NCBI GenBank assembly: GCA_022450155.1
Contig: JAKUQR010000027.1
Span: forward strand, 1 to 37,767
DNA from: Gammaproteobacteria bacterium
Lineage (GTDB): Bacteria > Pseudomonadota > Gammaproteobacteria > Arenicellales > UBA868
Direction: 5' to 3'
Length of the DNA stretch: 37,767 nt
Of this stretch, positions 15,367-24,567 are shown piece after piece. The position numbers and the translations under genes were made by a program. The notes below the pieces were generated by a model that worked only from the letters and a program-made list of their open reading frames with translations, searched no databases and had not been told where the DNA came from. Position 1 is the first letter of the stretch. The number at the start of each line of letters is the position of its first letter.

Positions 15367-16448
15367 TGCTCAAAGGTCTGTTCGAGATCTTGGCGACCGA
15401 GTACAGCGGGCTGAATGTTTTCCGCTACCTCACATTTCGAGCCATCTGCGGCATCTTAACAGCTCTGGTGATGAGCTTTGTCATTGGTCCGTTACTTATC
15501 CGCAAGCTGAACGATCTGAGGATCGGAGAGACAATTCGGGAGGATGGTCCAACGTCGCATCAACACAAGTCGGGCACTCCGACCATGGGTGGCGCACTGA
15601 TACTGGTGGCGACGGTCATCGCGACCCTGCTATGGTCAGACCTCAGCAACCGTTTTGTCTGGATCACGTTGTTTGCATGTGTTGGGTTTGGATTAATTGG
15701 CTGGATTGATGATCGGGGCAAACTCAGAGGAGATGAGGGGCGAGGACTGTCTAAGCGACAGAAGTTTTTCTGGCAAAGTATCGTAGCTGCCGGTGCTGCC
15801 AGCATGCTTTTTGCGATGGCACAAAGTCCGGTTGAAACGCAACTCATCGTTCCGTTGTTTAAGTCAGTGGCAGTCAATCTGGGACTGGGCTACGTGCTGC
15901 TTGCATGGTTTGTGATCGTTGGCAGCAGTAATGCGGTGAATCTAACTGATGGTCTGGACGGTTTGGCGATCCTGCCCAGCGTGCTCGTAGCAGGTGGCCT
16001 GGGCGTTTTTGCCTACCTCACCGGTCACGCAATTTTTTCTGGCTATCTAGGCATCCCACATATATCGGGTGCTGGTGAGTTGCTCGTATTCTGCTCAGCT
16101 TTGATGGGCGCAGGTCTTGGGTTCCTCTGGTTTAACACCTATCCGGCACAGGTGTTTATGGGTGATGTGGGTGCACTGGCCATCGGCGCTGCCCTTGGAA
16201 CCGTTGCGGTTATTGTCCGCCAGGAGATCGTGCTGGCAATCATGGGGGGTATTTTCGTCATTGAAACCTTGTCAGTTATCCTGCAGGTGATTTCTTTCAA
16301 GATTACCGGTCGTCGACTGTTTCGGATGGCACCGCTGCACCACCACTTCGAACTGAAGGGCTGGGAAGAACCAAAAATCATCGTTCGTTTCTGGATTATC
16401 AGCCTGATTCTGGTCCTGATCGGACTGGCGACGCTGAAGATCAGGTAG
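15366..16448 (+). CDS. mraY: Phospho-MurNAc-pentapeptide translocase MraY
   Basis: MraY transfers phospho-MurNAc-pentapeptide to undecaprenyl phosphate, making lipid I on the inner face of the cytoplasmic membrane. The 360-residue protein has about ten membrane segments. Signature motifs are present: SGTPTMGG, the catalytic Asp pair in [21 protein letters not shown], the Asp in FMGDVGALA and the HHHFELKGW loop. Length equals that of E. coli MraY. It follows murF with a one-base overlap and precedes murD by 11 bases, one of the few gaps in the block. Confidence 0.98.
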   Translation: MLKGLFEILATEYSGLNVFRYLTFRAICGILTALVMSFVIGPLLIRKLNDLRIGETIREDGPTSHQHKSGTPTMGGALILVATVIATLLWSDLSNRFVWITLFACVGFGLIGWIDDRGKLRGDEGRGLSKRQKFFWQSIVAAGAASMLFAMAQSPVETQLIVPLFKSVAVNLGLGYVLLAWFVIVGSSNAVNLTDGLDGLAILPSVLVAGGLGVFAYLTGHAIFSGYLGIPHISGAGELLVFCSALMGAGLGFLWFNTYPAQVFMGDVGALAIGAALGTVAVIVRQEIVLAIMGGIFVIETLSVILQVISFKITGRRLFRMAPLHHHFELKGWEEPKIIVRFWIISLILVLIGLATLKIR

Positions 16449-16459
16449 CCACTGCTGCG

Positions 16460-17830
16460 ATGAATCGGGCTGCTAACACTGTCTCAACAGACAAAAATCC
16501 AGGTCGGGCTGTCGTCGTTGGTCTGGGTGTTACCGGACTCTCTTGCATTCGCTACCTGGATAGCCTGGGTGTGTCATTGACCGTGATGGATACCCGCGCA
16601 GAACCGCCCTATCTGGAGACGTTGTCACGGTTCTACCCACATATTGATTTGCACGCGGGGTCGCTCGACACGGCAGTTGCAAAAGATACCGATCTGCTGG
16701 TCATGAGCCCCGGGGTTGCCCTGACTGAACCGGCTGTGCTCGAAGCCATCAATGCAGGCGTTGAAGTGGTTGGTGATATTGAACTTTTTGCACGGGACTG
16801 TACGGCACCGGTGATTGCCGTAACGGGGTCAAACGGGAAAAGCACAGTTACGACACTGATCGGCCGCCTGGCTGAGGCTGCCGGTCGGAATGTTCTGGTC
16901 GGCGGAAATATTGGCCGCCCTGCACTCGAGTTGCTGGCTGAACCACAACCTGACTGCTATGTGCTGGAGTTGTCCAGCTTTCAGCTCGAAACTACTTCGA
17001 CCTTGAATCCGCGCTGTGCCGCCATACTCAACATCGCCGAAGATCATATGGACCGGTATAAGAGTGCGAAAGACTATGCCAGGGCAAAAGCCCGAATCAC
17101 CCAGGGCGCAGCGGTTGTCATCACTCGACGCCATGATGCGATCCACCAACTTCTCGATCTGGAGAGCGATACCCAGCACATCACTTTTGGGCTCGACGAG
17201 CCGACCGGTCCGAACGATTATGGTCTGGTCACTGATGAACGTGACTCTTGGCTGGTACGCGGTGGCCATCATCTGGTCAGTGTTGCTGAGCTTGAACTCT
17301 CTGGAGCACATAACGTGGCAAATGCACTTGCAGCGTTGGCATCGACAGAGGCTTTGTTCGGTGCCACTTCAGCTCCGGGGCTGGAGGCATTGCGTGGGTT
17401 CCAGGGGTTGCCTCACCGCTGTGAAGTTATAGATGATCGGGACGACATTATCTGGGTAAATGATTCCAAGGGTACAAATCCTGCTGCCACCGTCGCTGCG
17501 CTGGAAGGTATGAACCGTCCTGTCGTGTTGATCGCCGGGGGTCAGTCTAAAGGTGCCGATCTTTCGATTCTTGCCGATGCAGTGAGACGTTATGCACGTC
17601 AGGTCGTCCTTTTTGGCGAAGACCGCAATAAGGTTGCGGCAGCTATTGGTCGACGTGTGCCGCTTACGATGGCGGACGATCTGGAGCATGCCGTTTCGTT
17701 GGCCGCATCCTGGGCACAACCAGGTGATGCTGTCGTTTTATCCCCAGCCTGTGCCAGCTTCGACATGTTTGAAGACTTCCAGCAGCGGGGGGAGGCATTT
17801 CGGCAGCTGGTCAAGGAGCAACTGAGGTGA
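16460..17830 (+). CDS. murD: UDP-MurNAc-L-Ala-D-Glu ligase MurD
   Basis: MurD adds D-glutamate to UDP-MurNAc-L-alanine. The 456-residue protein starts with a Rossmann-like UDP-binding domain (VVVGLGVTGLSCIRYL), followed by the ATP-binding P-loop VTGSNGKSTVTTL with Lys127, a central ILNIAEDHMDRY motif and the C-terminal NDSKGTNPAATVAAL and LSPACASFDMF blocks typical of MurD. The ATG at 16460 is 11 bases after mraY. Its stop overlaps the GTG start of ftsW by four bases. Confidence 0.97.
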   Translation: MNRAANTVSTDKNPGRAVVVGLGVTGLSCIRYLDSLGVSLTVMDTRAEPPYLETLSRFYPHIDLHAGSLDTAVAKDTDLLVMSPGVALTEPAVLEAINAGVEVVGDIELFARDCTAPVIAVTGSNGKSTVTTLIGRLAEAAGRNVLVGGNIGRPALELLAEPQPDCYVLELSSFQLETTSTLNPRCAAILNIAEDHMDRYKSAKDYARAKARITQGAAVVITRRHDAIHQLLDLESDTQHITFGLDEPTGPNDYGLVTDERDSWLVRGGHHLVSVAELELSGAHNVANALAALASTEALFGATSAPGLEALRGFQGLPHRCEVIDDRDDIIWVNDSKGTNPAATVAALEGMNRPVVLIAGGQSKGADLSILADAVRRYARQVVLFGEDRNKVAAAIGRRVPLTMADDLEHAVSLAASWAQPGDAVVLSPACASFDMFEDFQQRGEAFRQLVKEQLR

Positions 17831-18978
17831 GCATCACCCTTACCGTCGATCAGAAAGGCCCACGCTCTCAGATCGCTATGGATGGAACCCTGATCTTGTC
17901 GGTGCTGGGCTTGCTCGGATTCAGCGCAGTGATGGTATTTTCCGCGACGCTCGGCACGTACGGTTCTGATTCCAGTATCGTGCCGTTACTTAAACACGTA
18001 TTCAGTATTGCGCTCGGTATCGTAGTTGCCTATCTGGCGTCCCAGATTGACATGAACATTTGGCAGCGATCCAGTCGCCTGCTTATGGTTATTGGGATTG
18101 TAATGCTGGCGTTGCTGCTGTTACCCGGGCTGGGTCGGGAAGTCAACGGCAGTACCCGCTGGTTTCCCATAGGTCTCCTTCAGTTTCAACCTTCCGAGGT
18201 TGTTAAAGTGCTGGCTGTGCTTTATCTGGCAGACCATTGTGCAAGAAGGTTGTCTCAGTTGAGTACTTTCAGGGTCAACATTATTGAACCTGCGCTTGTT
18301 TTCAGTGGAATTGCGGTGTTACTTCTGCTCGAGCCGGACTATGGCAGCACTGCAGTTATCCTTGTTACTGTACTGGGCATGCTGTTCCTTTCTGGTATTC
18401 GCCTGAGCTACTTCTTTGGTGCATTTTTTGCAGGTTTTGTGGCGATGGGCGTTCTAATCTTCTTTAACCCCAACAGGCTGCAAAGAGTTCTGTGCTTTCT
18501 CGACCCATTTGCCGAACCTTACGGGTGTGGATACCAGTTGGTTCAGGCACTGATTGCACTGGGGAGTGGTGAGTGGTTTGGTGTTGGGTTAGGTGCGAGT
18601 GTGCAGAAGCTGTTTTATCTGCCTGAAGCCAGCAATGATTTTCTGGTTGCGGTAATTGGGGAAGAGTTGGGCCTCGTCGGAATCGCAGTGCTTATCGCTC
18701 TCTACGTAACTCTGTGCTGGCGAGCCTTCCGAATTGCAGATCGGGCAGGTCGGGCTGGACAGATGTTCCAGGCTCGTGTTGCCCAAGGGCTGGGTCTGTT
18801 GCTGACGCTTCAGGTAATGGTGAATCTGGCTGTGAACCTGGGCGTCATACCCACCAAAGGGTTGACGCTGCCGCTGATGAGTTATGGTGGCAGCAGCATG
18901 ATCAGTTGTTGTTTTGCGATCGGACTTCTGCTCTCAGTCGATCGATGTAGCCAACGGGCGCTTGGTACAAAACCATGA
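17827..18978 (+). CDS. ftsW: Septal peptidoglycan polymerase FtsW
   Basis: FtsW is the SEDS-family glycosyltransferase that polymerises lipid II at the septum with FtsI. The 383-residue protein has about ten membrane segments. The conserved cores are seen: GSTRWFPIGLLQFQPSE, the external loop LPEASNDFLVAVIGEELG whose Asp corresponds to the essential SEDS aspartate, and the C-terminal GVIPTKGLTLPLMSYGG. In that loop the residues before the Asp are Ser-Asn rather than the common His-Thr, a mild variation. Start is GTG at 17827, overlapping murD by four bases; the stop overlaps murG by four. Confidence 0.97.
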   Translation: MSITLTVDQKGPRSQIAMDGTLILSVLGLLGFSAVMVFSATLGTYGSDSSIVPLLKHVFSIALGIVVAYLASQIDMNIWQRSSRLLMVIGIVMLALLLLPGLGREVNGSTRWFPIGLLQFQPSEVVKVLAVLYLADHCARRLSQLSTFRVNIIEPALVFSGIAVLLLLEPDYGSTAVILVTVLGMLFLSGIRLSYFFGAFFAGFVAMGVLIFFNPNRLQRVLCFLDPFAEPYGCGYQLVQALIALGSGEWFGVGLGASVQKLFYLPEASNDFLVAVIGEELGLVGIAVLIALYVTLCWRAFRIADRAGRAGQMFQARVAQGLGLLLTLQVMVNLAVNLGVIPTKGLTLPLMSYGGSSMISCCFAIGLLLSVDRCSQRALGTKP

Positions 18979-20054
18979 AAACGATCCTGATCATGGCCGG
19001 TGGAACTGGCGGACATGTCTATCCGGCGCTCAGTGTTGCGAAATCACTGATGAACCATGGCGTTGGTATTGTTTGGCTGGGTACCCGCTCGGGACTGGAG
19101 TCTTCAGTGGTCCCGGGTGAAGGAATCGACATGGAATGGATCGATGTTCACGGTGTACGGCGAAGTGGTTGGCTCCGGAAAATCGGATCTCCCGTAATGC
19201 TGATCAGGGCGATGCTGCAGGTCTATGCCGCAATCAGCCGCCGCAAACCGGTTGCTGTCCTTGGAATGGGTGGATTTGTAGCCGGTCCGGGTGGGCTGGT
19301 GGCCTGGTTGATGCGCCTGCCGCTGCTGATTCATGAAGCAAATGCAACTGCTGGTATTACGAATCGTCTGCTGGCGCCAATTGCAAGACGCGTGATGTGC
19401 GGTTTTCCCGATACGCCTGGCCTTGGCCAGCGGGCCGAATGGACGGGTAACCCGGTTCGGGAAGCTATCCTTTCTTTACCGATTCCAGAAGAGCGATACG
19501 GCAACCGGCAGGATCGCGTTCTGCACGTACTGGTGGTGGGCGGCAGCCAGGGCGCACGGGTACTCAATCAGGTCGTACCGGAAGCGATGGCTGAGTTGAC
19601 GCCGGATCAGCGTCCCAAACTGCTACATCAGTGTGGGCGTGACCGAGCCCAGGAACTGTTTGCGCGCTACCGGGAGCTTGGCATCGAGGCGGATGTACGG
19701 GAATTCATAGAGGACATGGCTGCAGCCTATTACGAGGCCGATCTTGTGGTTTGCCGGGCCGGAGCCATGACAGTGGCCGAAATCTGTGCGGTAGGACTGG
19801 CGGCTGTACTGGTTCCCTATCCCTACGCTGCGGGGAATCATCAAAAAATAAATGCACAGTACCTGGTGTCGCAAGGTGCTGCTATTGCACTTGAAGAAAG
19901 TGAGTTCTCTGCCAATCTGTTGGCGCTAACGGTGAGAAAGTTTCAGGACGACCGATCGCGGCTGCTTTCGATCGCGCAGAAAGCGCGCGCGCTCGGTCGC
20001 CCAGACGCAATTGGCCGTGTGACTGGACAGTGTCTGGAGGTAGTCAGTGCGTGA
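18975..20054 (+). CDS. murG: Lipid II synthase MurG (N-acetylglucosaminyl transferase)
   Basis: MurG transfers GlcNAc from UDP-GlcNAc to lipid I on the inner membrane face. The 359-residue GT-B glycosyltransferase opens with MAGGTGGHVYPALSVA, has HEANATAGITNRLL and GGSQGARVLNQVVPE, and near the C-terminal domain the sugar-nucleotide motif CRAGAMTVAEICAVGLAAVL followed by NHQKINAQYL. Length matches the family. The start overlaps the ftsW stop (ATGA), and the end overlaps the murC start by eight bases. Confidence 0.97.
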   Translation: MKTILIMAGGTGGHVYPALSVAKSLMNHGVGIVWLGTRSGLESSVVPGEGIDMEWIDVHGVRRSGWLRKIGSPVMLIRAMLQVYAAISRRKPVAVLGMGGFVAGPGGLVAWLMRLPLLIHEANATAGITNRLLAPIARRVMCGFPDTPGLGQRAEWTGNPVREAILSLPIPEERYGNRQDRVLHVLVVGGSQGARVLNQVVPEAMAELTPDQRPKLLHQCGRDRAQELFARYRELGIEADVREFIEDMAAAYYEADLVVCRAGAMTVAEICAVGLAAVLVPYPYAAGNHQKINAQYLVSQGAAIALEESEFSANLLALTVRKFQDDRSRLLSIAQKARALGRPDAIGRVTGQCLEVVSA

Positions 20055-21456
20055 GTTCGTTCAGCAGATACATTTTGTCGGAATTGGCGGGGTTGGTATG
20101 AGCGGAATAGGGTCGGTCATGCTCAATCTGGGTTACCGGGTGACAGGATCCGACATGGTTGAATCAGATGTGACAGAGCGACTGCGGGAGATGGGTGCAA
20201 AGGTGACCATCGGCCACAGTGCAGACAGTGTTGCGCAAGCAGATGTTGTTGTGACATCTACGGCTGTCAGCACAGACAACATTGAAGTGAAAGCCGCGGT
20301 AGATGCAGGCATCCCAGTTATTCCACGTGCGGAAATGCTGGGGGAACTGATGCGTTTCCGGCAGGGAATTGCGGTGGCCGGTACACACGGTAAAACCACA
20401 ACGACCAGCCTGATAGCCGCTGTACTGGCTGCTGCCGGCATGGATCCGACATTTATTGTGGGTGGACTGGTAAAAAGTGTCAGCGGTAATGCACGGCTGG
20501 GTAGTGGTCGCTGGCTTATTGCCGAGGCTGACGAAAGCGATGCATCTTTTCTGTACTTACAGCCGTATCTCGCCGTGGTTACCAACATCGATAGCGATCA
20601 CATGGATTTCTATGGTGGAAGCTTTGACAGGCTCGTCTCAACCTTCGCTGATTTTCTTTCCCATCTTCCCTTTTACGGTCTAGCGATCCTGTGTGCTGAT
20701 GATCCTATTGTGGCCGACCTGCGGGTCAGGCTGAAAAAACCAGTCTTGACGTACGGCACTGAACGGGGGGCAGATTATTACGCCAGCGAGATCAGACCGC
20801 AGGGTTCTCACATGATGTTCCATGTCCATCTACCCGATGGTGCCAGATTACCGATAGATCTGGCACTGGCCGGGCGACACAATGTCCTGAACGCGCTTGC
20901 TGCTATTGCTGTCGCGGATAAGGTGGGCGCAAGCCATGAATCCATTGTGGAAGGGCTCAAGAATTTTCAGGGTATAGATCGACGCTTTGAGATTCTAGGT
21001 GAGCTGAGTGTTGCAGGAGGTTCCGCAGTTGTAGTTGACGATTACGCACACCACCCGAATGAAATCGCGGCCACCCTTGAAGCGGTTTCTGGGTGCTGGC
21101 CGGATCGACGTCGGGTCGTGGTTTTTCAGCCTCACCGTTACACCCGTACACGCGACCTGCTTGATGAGTTTGCCGCTCTGTTGGCTGCTGAAACACAGCT
21201 CGTCGTGACTGGCGTTTATCCAGCTGGCGAAGAGGTGATTGCCTCTGCCAGCGGCCCTGTGTTGTGTGAGCGGATTCGCGCACTCGGTGGCGTCGACCCG
21301 GTGTATCTGGAAGACGTATTTTTGCTACCGGACAAACTGCCAGAGCTTGTTCAGCCGGGGGATGTTGTGTTGACCCTGGGTGCGGGCAATATCGGTCATG
21401 TCGCGCGGAAACTGGTCGGAGAACAGAGTTGTGGTCTGGAGGGTGTCATCGAGTGA
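20047..21456 (+). CDS. murC: UDP-MurNAc-L-alanine ligase MurC
   Basis: MurC joins L-alanine to UDP-MurNAc, the first amino-acid step. The 469-residue protein has the N-terminal GIGGVGMSGIG UDP-binding loop, the ATP P-loop AGTHGKTTTTSL with Lys116, EADESDASFL, and the C-terminal DDYAHHPNEIAATL and FQPHRYTRTRDL blocks. The start is GTG at 20047 with a strong GGAGG (20036-20040) six bases upstream, overlapping the end of murG by eight bases. It is followed directly by murB with a four-base overlap. Confidence 0.97.
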   Translation: MREFVQQIHFVGIGGVGMSGIGSVMLNLGYRVTGSDMVESDVTERLREMGAKVTIGHSADSVAQADVVVTSTAVSTDNIEVKAAVDAGIPVIPRAEMLGELMRFRQGIAVAGTHGKTTTTSLIAAVLAAAGMDPTFIVGGLVKSVSGNARLGSGRWLIAEADESDASFLYLQPYLAVVTNIDSDHMDFYGGSFDRLVSTFADFLSHLPFYGLAILCADDPIVADLRVRLKKPVLTYGTERGADYYASEIRPQGSHMMFHVHLPDGARLPIDLALAGRHNVLNALAAIAVADKVGASHESIVEGLKNFQGIDRRFEILGELSVAGGSAVVVDDYAHHPNEIAATLEAVSGCWPDRRRVVVFQPHRYTRTRDLLDEFAALLAAETQLVVTGVYPAGEEVIASASGPVLCERIRALGGVDPVYLEDVFLLPDKLPELVQPGDVVLTLGAGNIGHVARKLVGEQSCGLEGVIE

Positions 21457-22370
21457 CGCCAGCAGCAGCTATGAATTCAACGCGCTATTTTCCAACTGTT
21501 CGGGGAGAAGTTCGACGCCATGAGCTGATGGCACAGCATACCAGTTGGCGGGTTGGTGGACAGGCTGACTATTATTTTTGCCCTTGCGACAGAAATGACC
21601 TCTCTCAGTTTCTCCAAGTGCTTCCTCTGGAGACGCCCTTATTGTGGGTTGGACTGGGTTCGAATCTGCTTGTGCGGGATGGCGGATTCCGGGGTGCCGT
21701 GATCTGCTGTCATGGTGGTTTGTCTCAGTTGACACAACTGCAAGATCACGGCGTGGTTGCAGAGGCCGGTGTGGCGTGTGCCAAGGTGGCTCGATTTTGC
21801 GCAAGGGCAGGATTTGCCGGTGCGGAGTTTCTTGCCGGTATACCCGGTACGCTCGGTGGTGCTCTGGCAATGAATGCGGGTGCGTTCGGGAGCGAAATCT
21901 GGGATATCGTCGTCCAGGTGGAACTCATCAGCCGTGATGGCAGGGTTCAGCAGCATCCCGCCGGCGTCTTCAAAACGGGCTATCGCTGGGTTGAGTTATT
22001 GCCGGACCACTGGTTTGTGGGTGTGACGCTGAAACTTGCTCGCGGTACTGAAGACAAGGGTCGACAGCGCATCCGGTCATTACTGGTGGAACGCTCGGCA
22101 AAACAGCCGATTCAGGCATCCAGTGCGGGTTCCGTCTTTCGCAACCCTGCCGGGGATCATGCCGCACGGCTGATTGATCAGGCTGGACTGAAGGGCTTCA
22201 AGGTCGGTGGTGCGATGGTCTCCCATCAGCATGCCAATTTCATCATTAATTCCGGAAATGCCTGTGCCGGGGACATCGAGAAACTCATTGAGTGCATACA
22301 AACGCGGGTTAAAGTCAAGTTCGGGATTCTCCTTGAAACTGAAGTCAGGATCGTCGGAGACCGGTTATGA
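21453..22370 (+). CDS. murB: UDP-N-acetylenolpyruvoylglucosamine reductase MurB
   Basis: MurB is the FAD enzyme that reduces UDP-GlcNAc-enolpyruvate to UDP-MurNAc with NADPH. In this 305-residue protein the FAD domain shows GLGSNLLVRDGG and GIPGTLGGALAMNAGAFG, and the C-terminal domain carries GSVFRNP, with the catalytic Ser, and HANFIINSGNA. GTG at 21453 is chosen because it overlaps the murC stop (GTGA) and has GGAGGG (21438-21443) nine bases upstream; ATG at 21471 is an alternative and GTG at 21429 is less likely. In E. coli murB lies elsewhere. Here it sits where ddl often follows murC. Confidence 0.95.
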   Translation: MTPAAAMNSTRYFPTVRGEVRRHELMAQHTSWRVGGQADYYFCPCDRNDLSQFLQVLPLETPLLWVGLGSNLLVRDGGFRGAVICCHGGLSQLTQLQDHGVVAEAGVACAKVARFCARAGFAGAEFLAGIPGTLGGALAMNAGAFGSEIWDIVVQVELISRDGRVQQHPAGVFKTGYRWVELLPDHWFVGVTLKLARGTEDKGRQRIRSLLVERSAKQPIQASSAGSVFRNPAGDHAARLIDQAGLKGFKVGGAMVSHQHANFIINSGNACAGDIEKLIECIQTRVKVKFGILLETEVRIVGDRL

Positions 22371-23200
22371 GTTCTGATCGTATAGCCAACGCTCAAGACG
22401 GTGAATTAACTGACGCCATGATTGGCCAGCGGAAAAAGACCATGTACAAACCGAGTTTGTGGATCACGATCACGGTTGTACTTTTAATGACAGGCGTTGT
22501 TCTGGTTGATCAACTAATGCGGCCAGGTCGTTTCACGATAGAAAGAATTGATGTACACAGCAGTTCGGCCCGCGTGGATGCACGGATGGTCGAGCGGACT
22601 GCTTGGTTAGCACTGATTGGCAACTATTTTACTGCCGACCTTGAGGAAATCGAGAGCGCCCTTGTTCGTTTACCAGGTGTCTACCAGGCAGCGGTGAGAA
22701 GGCACTGGCCAGATACACTGGAAGTCTCGATTACGGAGGCCGGTGCGATTGCGCTATGGTATGCGACTGACGGCAGCGCCCTTGAGGTTCAGGATTATGT
22801 GAATCTGCCGCCAGATTCCAATATCACTCTGCAACCGGTTTTGCGTAGCCCAACAGCTGACCGACATACCGTGATTGATGCCTTTCTCGACCTGGTATCA
22901 GGTCTGACCCCACTTGGCCTGGAGGTCAGGAACTTATCTGTCAATGAAGCTGGCGACTGGATGGTGGTGTTGCAATCGGCATCCCTGCAGACCCCGGCCG
23001 AGCTGGAAATCGTCGTGGGCAGAGGTGATCCGGTACGCAAGGTCGATCAGTTTGCTGTGGTGTTCGATTCGTTTTTGCAAGACCGGCTGGCGGACATCGA
23101 ACGTGTGGACATGCGCTATGACAGCGGTTTTGCTATCCAGTGGCGAGGCGGCGGTAGCGGTGTGGTTCAACTGGCAGCCCATGGACAGTTGGACAACTGA
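22367..23200 (+). CDS. ftsQ: Cell division protein FtsQ
   Basis: FtsQ is a bitopic inner-membrane protein that recruits FtsL and FtsB to the division site. The 277-residue protein has a cytoplasmic tail of about 30 residues, one membrane segment (about 31-47, LWITITVVLLMTGVVLV), a POTRA domain (about 52-125, starting FTIERIDVHSS) and a beta domain. LVRLPGVYQAAVRRHWPDTL is the usual POTRA end and SITE(A) the FtsQ linker. It overlaps murB by four bases and ends 11 bases before ftsA. No ddl gene precedes it, unlike E. coli and Pseudomonas. Confidence 0.95.
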   Translation: MSSDRIANAQDGELTDAMIGQRKKTMYKPSLWITITVVLLMTGVVLVDQLMRPGRFTIERIDVHSSSARVDARMVERTAWLALIGNYFTADLEEIESALVRLPGVYQAAVRRHWPDTLEVSITEAGAIALWYATDGSALEVQDYVNLPPDSNITLQPVLRSPTADRHTVIDAFLDLVSGLTPLGLEVRNLSVNEAGDWMVVLQSASLQTPAELEIVVGRGDPVRKVDQFAVVFDSFLQDRLADIERVDMRYDSGFAIQWRGGGSGVVQLAAHGQLDN

Positions 23201-23211
23201 GTAAGTCAGCG

Positions 23212-24456
23212 ATGATCAAAAACCGCGAAAACAACATCTTTGCCGGTTTGGATATTGGTACATCCAAGGTTGTGGCGATTGTCGGTCGGGTCCAGCCTGA
23301 CTCAAGCCTGGAGATTATCGGTATGGGGCAGCACATCTCCAAAGGTCTCCGCAAGGGTGTCGTGGCGAACATCGAGTCGACGGTCGATTCCATTCAGAAA
23401 GCGGTAGAAGAAGCAGAACTCACGGCAGACTGTCGGATTAATTCAGTATTCGCCGGCATAGCAGGTGCCCACATCAGCAGCCTGAATTCTCATGGGGTTG
23501 TCGCGATTCGTGATAAAGAAGTTGATGTTGCTGATATCGAACGTGTTATCGAAGCCGCCCGTGCCCAAGCTATACCCAATGATCAGCGGGTATTACACAT
23601 CTTGCCACAAGATTTCATTATTGACGGGCAGGAAGGCGTACGCGAACCCATAGGGATGAGCGGGGTGCGCCTGGAAACCAAGGTGCACATTATTACGGGT
23701 GCTTTGAGCGCGGTACAAAACATCGATAAGTGTATTCGACGCTGCGGGTTGGAAGTGGATGATCTGGTATTGGAGCAACTGGCATCGAGCTATGCAGTGC
23801 TCGATGCCGATGAGAAAGAACTGGGTGTTTGTCTGGTGGATATTGGCGGCGGTACGTCAGATATAGCGGTATTCACAGAGGGTGCAGTCAGACACACTGC
23901 TGTGCTGCCGATAGCGGGGGATCAGATCACAAACGATGTAGCTGTGGCCCTCCGGACCCCAACCCAGGCAGCCGAAGAGATCAAGATAAAGTTTGCCTAT
24001 GCACTGGCACGGCTGGCACCGGAGGGAGAGTTGATCGATACACCCAGTGTCGGCGACCGCGCACCGCGCAAGCTTGCTCTGTCTCAGCTGGTAGACGTCG
24101 TAGAGCCACGTGCTGAAGAGCTTTTCCTGCTGGTGAAAGACGAGTTGCGTCGAAGTGCATACGAAGACCTGTTGGGAGCGGGGATTGTGTTGACCGGCGG
24201 CAGTTCAAAAATGGAAGGTATGGTTGAGTTGGCAGAAGAAGTCTTCCGGTTACCCGTTCGGCTTGGCATCCCCCACTACACCGGTTCGCTGAGTGAAGTG
24301 GTAAGAAGTCCTATCTACGCCACTGCTATCGGCTTGCTGCTGTTTGGTCATCGACATCAGAGCAGGCCTGAAGTGCATAGCAAAGCATTTGGATGGGCAG
24401 ATCAGCCGATCCAGCGTATGAGAAGCTGGTTCAGTAAGTATTTCACGGAAGAGTAA
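23212..24456 (+). CDS. ftsA: Cell division protein FtsA
   Basis: FtsA is the actin-like protein that tethers FtsZ to the membrane and recruits later divisome proteins. The 414-residue protein has the phosphate-1 motif GLDIGTSKVVAIVG, phosphate-2 VDIGGGTSDIAVF, the adenosine motif IVLTGGSSKMEGM, and the inserted 1C domain between about residues 85 and 165. The C-terminal RMRSWFSKYF is a basic amphipathic helix, the membrane-targeting sequence. Length is normal. It starts 11 bases after ftsQ and is separated from ftsZ by 111 bases, the largest gap in the cluster since mraZ. Confidence 0.97.
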   Translation: MIKNRENNIFAGLDIGTSKVVAIVGRVQPDSSLEIIGMGQHISKGLRKGVVANIESTVDSIQKAVEEAELTADCRINSVFAGIAGAHISSLNSHGVVAIRDKEVDVADIERVIEAARAQAIPNDQRVLHILPQDFIIDGQEGVREPIGMSGVRLETKVHIITGALSAVQNIDKCIRRCGLEVDDLVLEQLASSYAVLDADEKELGVCLVDIGGGTSDIAVFTEGAVRHTAVLPIAGDQITNDVAVALRTPTQAAEEIKIKFAYALARLAPEGELIDTPSVGDRAPRKLALSQLVDVVEPRAEELFLLVKDELRRSAYEDLLGAGIVLTGGSSKMEGMVELAEEVFRLPVRLGIPHYTGSLSEVVRSPIYATAIGLLLFGHRHQSRPEVHSKAFGWADQPIQRMRSWFSKYFTEE

Positions 24457-24567
24457 ACCAGACGTATAGGAATTTACGATGACTTGGAGATAGGGGCTTG
24501 GAAATTTCGGGCTGTTGAAATTATTGCTTGAGTAATAACGTTTAACCTTGGCGAAAGGAGCTTAATC
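24457..24567 (+). promoter_or_regulatory. ftsA-ftsZ spacer with inverted repeat and strong ribosome site
   Basis: AATTTC (24503-24508) and GAAATT (24517-24522) form an inverted repeat with an 8-base loop. AAGGAG (24555-24560) is seven bases before the ftsZ ATG and is the strongest Shine-Dalgarno site in the cluster, in keeping with the need for much more FtsZ than other divisome proteins. I see no convincing -35/-10 pair, although ftsZ promoters are often placed here. Confidence 0.5.
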
